NCBI RefSeq assembly: GCF_003217475.1
Contig: NZ_QJSP01000003.1
Span: forward strand, 372,001-436,000
Source of the DNA: Williamsia limnetica
Lineage (GTDB): Bacteria > Actinomycetota > Actinomycetes > Mycobacteriales > Mycobacteriaceae
Length of the DNA: 64,000 nt
Direction: 5' to 3'
Position 1 is the first letter of the stretch; each line of letters starts with the position of its first letter. The position numbers were made by a program, and so were the translations under genes. Of this stretch, positions 58,521-64,000 are shown piece by piece. Below the pieces are notes generated by a model that had not been told where the DNA came from, did no database searches, and saw only the letters and a list, made by a program, of their open reading frames with translations.

Positions 58521-60181
58521 GGCGTCTCCGAGTTCTTCGGGAACATCCCGGACGGCACACCATTTCCGTCCCAGTTGAGCAGGTTCACCCGGCCGGCCAG
58601 GCTGTCGGCGCCGGCGGCGGTGTCGCTGGTCTGGCGCTGCTTGAGAGCGTGGAACGTCTCGACCGACACCGGTGCCGGTGTCCCACTGGCCTCCCCAAAC
58701 GAGCCCGACTCGAACATGCCGGGGCCCTCGTCGTAGTCGAGGGAACAGCCCATCTCGTCCAGCTTTTCGGCCTGTTCGAGGTGCGCAGTCGGGATCACGT
58801 ACCGGTCCTCGTATTTGGCGATGGCCATGAGGCGGTACATCTCGTACACCTGCTCCTCCGTCATACCCACCGACGCCGGGATGTCGGGGTTCGGTTCGCG
58901 ACCGAGAGTGACGTCGCGCATGTACGCGCGCATGGCGGCCAGACGTTTGAGGACGGTGTCGATGACGTCGGTGTCGCCTGCGGTGAACATCTCGGCGAGG
59001 TACTCGACCGGGATCCGCAGCGCATCGATCGCGCCGAACAAGGTGCCGTAACCCTCCGCGTCGTGCCCCTGTTCGGCGAGGAGATCGACGATCGGCGACA
59101 GCGGCGGGACGTACCAAACCATGGGCATGGTGCGGTATTCCGGATGCAGCGGAAGGGCCACCCGGTACTTCTTGGCCAGTGCATAGACCGGGGACCGGCG
59201 AGCGGCGTCGAGCCAGTCGTCGGGGATCCCGTCGGCCCGGGCGGCCGCGATCACGACGGGGTCATCAGGATCGAGCATCAGATCGAGTTGCGCCTCGTAC
59301 AGGTCTTTCTCGTCCGGGGTCGACGCAGCGTCGGCGACGGCATCGGCGTCGTAGAGGAAGATCCCGAGATACCGCAGCCGGCCCACGCACGTTTCCGAGC
59401 AGACCGTCGGCTGGCCGACCTCGATCCGTGGATAACACAGCGTGCATTTTTCTGCCTTACCCGACTTGTGGTTGAAATAGATCTTCTTGTAAGGACATCC
59501 GGTGATGCACTGGCGCCAGCCGCGGCAGCGATCCTGGTCGACCAGCACGATCCCGTCTTCGCTGCGCTTGTAGATCGCCCCCGACGGGCACGACGCCATA
59601 CACGACGGATTGAGACAGTGTTCGCAGATCCGCGGTAGGTAGAACATGAAGGTCTGCTCGAAACTGAACTTCACTGCGTCTTCGCAGTCGCGGCGTAGTT
59701 TCGCGACAATTGGATCGAGGTCTCCGTACTGCGTTGCGCCGCCGAGGTTGTCGTCCCAGTTCGCCGACCAGCTGATCTTCGTGTCCTCACCGGTGAGCAG
59801 CGATTTGGGCTTGGCCACCGGAAAGTCGTCGCCCAAGGGTGCGTCGATGAGCGTTTGGTAGTCGTATGTCCAGGGCTCGTAGTAGTCGGAGATCGTGGGC
59901 TGGACCGGGCTGGCGAAGAGGGTAAGCAGCTTTTGCAACCGGCCTCCGGTCCGCAGCCGCAGCTTGCCCTTGGAGTTCAAATGCCAGCCGCCGCGCCACT
60001 TCTCTTGGTCCTCGTACTGACGCGGATACCCCTGCCCAGGCCTGGTCTCGACGTTGTTGAACCACACGTACTCGGTGCCGGCGCGGTTGGTCCACGCCTG
60101 CTTGCACGTCACTGAGCACGTATGGCACCCGATGCACTTGTCCAGATTCATCACCATGCCCACCTGGGCCATGACTCGCAT
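58517..60181 (-). CDS. narH: Respiratory nitrate reductase beta subunit NarH
   Basis: This 554-residue iron-sulfur subunit carries the Cys motifs CIGCHTCSVTCKQAW (18-32), CEHCLNPSC, CRGWRQCITGCPYK and CTLC...CSETC. They bind three [4Fe-4S] clusters and one [3Fe-4S] cluster (the Trp in CRGWRQC marks the 3Fe site). It transfers electrons from NarI hemes to NarG. Its ATG overlaps the narG stop as TGATG. Length and spacing are normal for actinobacterial NarH. Confidence 0.95.
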   Translation of the reverse strand: MRVMAQVGMVMNLDKCIGCHTCSVTCKQAWTNRAGTEYVWFNNVETRPGQGYPRQYEDQEKWRGGWHLNSKGKLRLRTGGRLQKLLTLFASPVQPTISDYYEPWTYDYQTLIDAPLGDDFPVAKPKSLLTGEDTKISWSANWDDNLGGATQYGDLDPIVAKLRRDCEDAVKFSFEQTFMFYLPRICEHCLNPSCMASCPSGAIYKRSEDGIVLVDQDRCRGWRQCITGCPYKKIYFNHKSGKAEKCTLCYPRIEVGQPTVCSETCVGRLRYLGIFLYDADAVADAASTPDEKDLYEAQLDLMLDPDDPVVIAAARADGIPDDWLDAARRSPVYALAKKYRVALPLHPEYRTMPMVWYVPPLSPIVDLLAEQGHDAEGYGTLFGAIDALRIPVEYLAEMFTAGDTDVIDTVLKRLAAMRAYMRDVTLGREPNPDIPASVGMTEEQVYEMYRLMAIAKYEDRYVIPTAHLEQAEKLDEMGCSLDYDEGPGMFESGSFGEASGTPAPVSVETFHALKQRQTSDTAAGADSLAGRVNLLNWDGNGVPSGMFPKNSETP

Positions 60182-63100
60182 CAGTACGTCACCTCCTGGC
60201 TACGTTTGCGAATGGTGGCCACCATGTCGCGTTGATTGCCTGCCGGCCCGAGATAGTTGAAGGCGTAGGACAATTGGGCATAGCCACCGATGAGATGCGT
60301 CGGTTTGACCAAGAGCCGGGTGACCGAGTTGTGCATGCCGCCGCGGCGACCGGTCGCCTCCGACTTCGGAACGTCGATGGTGCGTTCCTGCGCGTGATAG
60401 ACGAACGTCACGCCTTCGGGCATCCGGTGGCTGACGATGGCCCGGCACACCAAAACGCCGTTGGCGTTGACGCATTCGATCCAATCGTTGTCGACCACAT
60501 CTATGGCGGCGGCATCCTGCGGGCTGAGCCACGCTGTCGGACCACCCCGCGACAGCGACAACATGAACAGGTTGTCCTGGTACTCCGAGTGGATCGACCA
60601 TTTCGAGTGAGGCGTCAGGTAACGGACGGTGATCTGTTGCGCACCGTCGGATCCCAGACGCGGCTCGCCGAACAGCCGGTGCATATCCAGGGGCGGGCGA
60701 TAGATCGGTAGCGCTTCACCCATGTCGATCATCCAGTCGTGGTCGAGATAGAAGTGCATTCGACCGGTCAGGGTGTGGAAGGGCTTGAGCCGTTCGATGT
60801 TCACAGTGAACGGTGCGTAGCGGCGCCCACCGGTCTCCGATCCCGACCACTCCGGCGACGTGATGACCGGGACCGGCGCACGCTGGGTGTCGGCGAAGGT
60901 GATGCGTTTTTCTTCCGACCCGGCCGCCAGATCGTCGAGCTTTTTCCCGACGCGCTTCTGCAACTTGTCGAAGCCGTCCAGCGCCAAAGCCCCGTTGGTC
61001 GTCCCGGAGTAGGTCAGGATCGCCTCCGCCATCTTCACGTCGGTGTCGATCGCCGGGCGTCCCTCGGCGGGGCCCGACGGCATCACGCCGTTGCTCGCGG
61101 CCAGCCGATCGCTCTGCTCGGCGACGTCGTATGTGACGTTCTTGACCGTGAATCCGAGCTTGTCGGCCAACGGTCCGACGGCTGCGAGCTTGTGCGCGAT
61201 GGCGGTGTAATCGCGTTCGACGACAGTGAAGTTCGGCAGGTTCTTCCCCGGCGTTCCCGGGGTCGGCGCGTCTTTCCAGTCGGTTACCCGGCCGTGGGGT
61301 TGAGCCATCTCACCGGGGGTGTCGTGCTGCATCGGGACGCTGACGAGATCATGACGCACCCCGAGGTGGGTCTTTGCCAGCGCCGAGAACTTCTCGGCGA
61401 GCAGGTGGAAGAGGTCGAAGTCGGACTTGGCTTCCCACGGCGGGTCGATCGCCGGAGAGAACGCGTGAACGAACGGGTGCATGTCTGTCGAGGACAGATC
61501 GTGCTTCTCGTACCAGGTGGCAGCCGGGAAGACGATGTCGGAGAGCAGCGTCGTCGACGTCATCCGGAAGTCCGCTGACATCAGCAGGTCGAGCTTGCCC
61601 TCGGGTGCTTCGTCGTGCCACCGCACGTCTTTCGGTCGCGGTGTCTGCGGGTTCTCGGTGCCCAGCACGTTGTGGTGGGTGCCGAGAAGATTGCGCAAGA
61701 AGTACTCGTTGCCCTTGGCCGAGGACCCCATGAGGTTCGAGCGCCACAGCACCAGGGTCCGCGGCCAGTTCTCGGGTGCGTCGACGTCGGTGATCGCCGG
61801 TGTGAGGCCGCCGTCGTGCAACTTCTCGGCGACATAACTCCCGACAGTGTCTGCGGCCCCGGCGTCAACTGCGGCGTTCGCCTCGTCTGCGAGATCAAGA
61901 GGGTTGCGATCGAACTGTGGGTAGAACGGCATCCACCCCATGCGCGCCGATTGCGCGATGGCGTCGGCGGTGTGTTCGTGTGTCAGTGTGCCTTTGGACA
62001 GCGGGGAGGCCAGCGATGCCGTCGAGTAGCCGTCGTTGCGCCACTGGTCGGTGTGCATGTACCAGTACGAGGTTCCGGTCATGGTCCGTGGCGGTCGCGA
62101 CCAGTCGAGCGCGTTGGCCAGCGAGATCCACCCGGTGATGGGGCGGCACTTCTCTTGGCCGACGTAGTGGGCCCAGCCGCCGCCGTTGCGGCCCATGCAT
62201 CCGGTGAGGATGAGCAGCGACAGGATGGCGCGGTAGGTGGCGTCGCCGTGGAACCACTGGCAGATGCCGGCGCCCATGATGATCATCGATCGTCCGCCGG
62301 AATCGATGGAATTGGTGGCGAACTCGCGGGCCACCCGGATCGCGGCGTCGGCGGGGACTCCTGTGATCTCGGCCTGCCATGCGGGGGTGTACGGCGTGGT
62401 GGCGTCGTCGTATCCGGTGGGCCACTGCCCGGGAAGCCCGTCGCGGGCGACGCCGTATTGCGCGAACATGAGGTCGAAGACCGTGGTCACCAGTGCGCCG
62501 TTGACTCGGGTCGCCGGCACTCCGCGACGTAGGACCGAGCCGGAGCCGTCGGGGGCGTCGAAGGCTGGGAGCAGGATCTCGACGTTGTCGGCGCCGTCGC
62601 GGTCCAGCAACGTCAGCACAGGCTCGATGTCGCCGAGGTCGAGGTTCCAGCGACCTTCGCCTGCCGCGGAGAACCGGAACCCGAGCGACCCGTTCGGCAC
62701 CGCGGGGTCGCCGGTGGTGTCGTCGAGAACCACCGTCTTCCAGACGTCGTCGTCAGCCTCTGCGCCGTCAGGCAAGCTCGCGAGTTCGTCGGCGGTGACG
62801 AACTTCCCGGGCACGTAGGCACCCTCGTGTTCGTCGAGATGGATGAGGAACGGCAGGTCGCTGTAGGTCTTGATGTAGTCGGTGAAGAACGGTACCGACT
62901 TCTTGACGAAGAACTCGGTGAGAATGACGTGTCCCATGGCCATCGCGAGCGCGGCGTCGGTGCCGGCCTGGGCGGGCAACCATTCGTCGGCGAACTTGCT
63001 GTTGTCAGCGTAGTCGGGGCTGACGGCGACCACCTTGGTGCCGCGGTACCGAACCTCGGCCATCCAGTGCGCGTCCGGCGTACGCGTGACCGGGACGTTC

Positions 63101-63909
63101 GAGCCCCACATCATCAGGTATGTGGCGTCCCACCAGTCGCCTGATTCGGGGACGTCGGTTTGGTCGCCGAACACCTGTGGGCTGGCGACCGGTAGGTCGG
63201 CGTACCAGTCGTAGAACGACGTCATCACCCCACCGATGAGTTGGATGAAACGGGTACCCACGCAGTGCGACACCATCGACATCGCCGGGATCGGGGAGAA
63301 GCCGGCGCAGCGGTCGGGACCATAGGTCTTGATGGTGTGAACGTGCGCGGCGGCGGCCATCTCGATGGCCTCATCCCAGGAGACCCGCACCAGGCCGCCC
63401 TTGCCCCGGGCCTGCTGATACGACTTTCGGCGCAGCGGATCCCCGACCACGTCGGCCCAGGCGAGCACCGGATCTTTGAGCTGGGCTTTTGCCGCGCGAT
63501 ACATCTCGACCAGAACACCGCGGGCGTAGGGATGGCGAACACGCGTAGGTGAGTAGGTGTACCAGGAGAACGCGGCGCCGCGGGGACAGCCGCGGGGCTC
63601 GTACTCGGGGCTGTCCGGGCCGACCGAGGGGTAGTCGGTTTCCTGGGTTTCCCAGGTGATGATGCCGTCCTTGACGTACACCTTCCACGAGCACGATCCG
63701 GTGCAGTTCACGCCGTGGGTGGAGCGGACGATTTTGTCATGACTCCAACGGTCCCGGTAGAACACGTCGCCCGCTCGGCCGCCTTGACGAAAGACCATCC
63801 GGCCGTCTTCGCTCTCATCCCAGCGTGTAAAGAACTTACCCACGTCGAGAAGTGCTTTGGCGGCGTCACCCTGGACCCCGTGTGAATCAACATACGTTGG
63901 CCGAGCCAT
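60181..63909 (-). CDS. narG: Respiratory nitrate reductase alpha subunit NarG
   Basis: This 1242-residue molybdenum catalytic subunit reduces nitrate to nitrite at the inner face of the membrane. The FS0 cluster ligands fall at His65, Cys69, Cys73 and Cys108 (THGVNCTGSCSWK, RGCPRG), the same spacing as in E. coli NarG. The YDWYADLP block holds the Asp ligand of Mo. The C-terminal half has the molybdopterin-dinucleotide-binding domain. ATG 63909 starts it. There is no Tat signal, as expected for NarG. It heads the five-gene operon narGHJIK. Confidence 0.96.
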   Translation of the reverse strand: MARPTYVDSHGVQGDAAKALLDVGKFFTRWDESEDGRMVFRQGGRAGDVFYRDRWSHDKIVRSTHGVNCTGSCSWKVYVKDGIITWETQETDYPSVGPDSPEYEPRGCPRGAAFSWYTYSPTRVRHPYARGVLVEMYRAAKAQLKDPVLAWADVVGDPLRRKSYQQARGKGGLVRVSWDEAIEMAAAAHVHTIKTYGPDRCAGFSPIPAMSMVSHCVGTRFIQLIGGVMTSFYDWYADLPVASPQVFGDQTDVPESGDWWDATYLMMWGSNVPVTRTPDAHWMAEVRYRGTKVVAVSPDYADNSKFADEWLPAQAGTDAALAMAMGHVILTEFFVKKSVPFFTDYIKTYSDLPFLIHLDEHEGAYVPGKFVTADELASLPDGAEADDDVWKTVVLDDTTGDPAVPNGSLGFRFSAAGEGRWNLDLGDIEPVLTLLDRDGADNVEILLPAFDAPDGSGSVLRRGVPATRVNGALVTTVFDLMFAQYGVARDGLPGQWPTGYDDATTPYTPAWQAEITGVPADAAIRVAREFATNSIDSGGRSMIIMGAGICQWFHGDATYRAILSLLILTGCMGRNGGGWAHYVGQEKCRPITGWISLANALDWSRPPRTMTGTSYWYMHTDQWRNDGYSTASLASPLSKGTLTHEHTADAIAQSARMGWMPFYPQFDRNPLDLADEANAAVDAGAADTVGSYVAEKLHDGGLTPAITDVDAPENWPRTLVLWRSNLMGSSAKGNEYFLRNLLGTHHNVLGTENPQTPRPKDVRWHDEAPEGKLDLLMSADFRMTSTTLLSDIVFPAATWYEKHDLSSTDMHPFVHAFSPAIDPPWEAKSDFDLFHLLAEKFSALAKTHLGVRHDLVSVPMQHDTPGEMAQPHGRVTDWKDAPTPGTPGKNLPNFTVVERDYTAIAHKLAAVGPLADKLGFTVKNVTYDVAEQSDRLAASNGVMPSGPAEGRPAIDTDVKMAEAILTYSGTTNGALALDGFDKLQKRVGKKLDDLAAGSEEKRITFADTQRAPVPVITSPEWSGSETGGRRYAPFTVNIERLKPFHTLTGRMHFYLDHDWMIDMGEALPIYRPPLDMHRLFGEPRLGSDGAQQITVRYLTPHSKWSIHSEYQDNLFMLSLSRGGPTAWLSPQDAAAIDVVDNDWIECVNANGVLVCRAIVSHRMPEGVTFVYHAQERTIDVPKSEATGRRGGMHNSVTRLLVKPTHLIGGYAQLSYAFNYLGPAGNQRDMVATIRKRSQEVTY

Positions 63910-64000
63910 AGGGCCACCATACGAAAAAGAAATGTCTTGAGAGACTCATTGAGAAAAACGCGAACTTTCGCTACAAAAAACTTCAGTGTTGTTTAGTCGC
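63910..64000 (-). promoter_or_regulatory. AT-rich narG upstream region
   Basis: The 91 bases upstream of narG are far richer in A and T than the rest of the window, with runs of A at about 63926 and 63976. On the plus strand TTGAGA occurs twice, about 15 bases apart, next to GAGACTCATTGAG. This is likely the nar promoter, perhaps with a regulator site. I found no clear FNR/CRP half-site. Confidence 0.45.

Noticed and set aside
1-64000. tRNA, rRNA, insertion sequence, integrase or prophage
   Set aside because: I found no tRNA-like cloverleaf flanks, rRNA blocks, transposase-like proteins or terminal inverted repeats with target duplications.

Overview
The window is chromosomal DNA of a high-GC actinobacterium. 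Frequent GTG starts, ATGA/GTGA stop-start overlaps, an ECF41 sigma factor, a mycofactocin-type dehydrogenase, GT-C glycosyltransferases and several luciferase-like (LLM) flavoenzymes suggest a mycolate-containing genus such as Gordonia or Rhodococcus. That assignment is inference. I saw no rRNA, tRNA, insertion sequence, prophage or CRISPR array. Coding density is high, and most intergenic gaps are short.

Layout. 0-2.4 kb: a two-component FADH2-dependent phenol/4-hydroxyphenylacetate hydroxylase (hpaC-hpaB). 2.4-4 kb: an ECF41 sigma factor overlapping convergently with its carboxymuconolactone-decarboxylase-like partner, which has a textbook ECF41 promoter. 4-7.5 kb: a Baeyer-Villiger-type monooxygenase coupled to a CofH/FbiC-like protein that has lost its radical-SAM cysteines, then an NmrA-family protein. 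7.5-11.4 kb: a cobalamin riboswitch followed by a corrinoid ABC importer and a CbiX-like/[2Fe-2S] protein. 11.4-18 kb: GNAT, secreted protein, ClC channel, DUF3253, DUF998, SDRs and an amidohydrolase. 18-23.4 kb: a decayed DUF2786 copy, a GT-C glycosyltransferase, a uracil permease, VapBC and the intact DUF2786 gene.

23.5-37.8 kb is the most distinctive region. It is a catabolic cluster with three LLM monooxygenases, an acyl-CoA synthetase, an alpha/beta hydrolase, two SDRs, a SnoaL-like protein, a flavin reductase, a complete RibBA, a GAF/PucR regulator, an APH-like kinase and an acyl-CoA dehydrogenase. Read together, RibBA would supply riboflavin precursors, the reductase would supply FMNH2, the LLM enzymes would oxygenate a (cyclic) ketone or similar substrate, the hydrolase and SDRs would open and oxidise the product, and the CoA ligase and dehydrogenase would pass it to beta-oxidation. 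Two LLM transcription units share an 18-bp inverted-repeat motif. The substrate is unknown.

37.9-47.4 kb: a second GT-C paralogue (both appear to start at CTG), a stand-alone LuxR HTH protein beside a perfect 20-bp palindrome, small membrane proteins, and OPT, APC and DUF808 membrane proteins. 47.4-50.2 kb: a GMC dehydrogenase with a Tat-signal small subunit, then a VapC remnant. 50.2-55.9 kb: a PBP4-like lipoprotein with altered motifs, two serine beta-lactamase-like lipoproteins and a PadR regulator. 55.9-64 kb: the respiratory nitrate reductase operon narGHJI with narK, on the minus strand.
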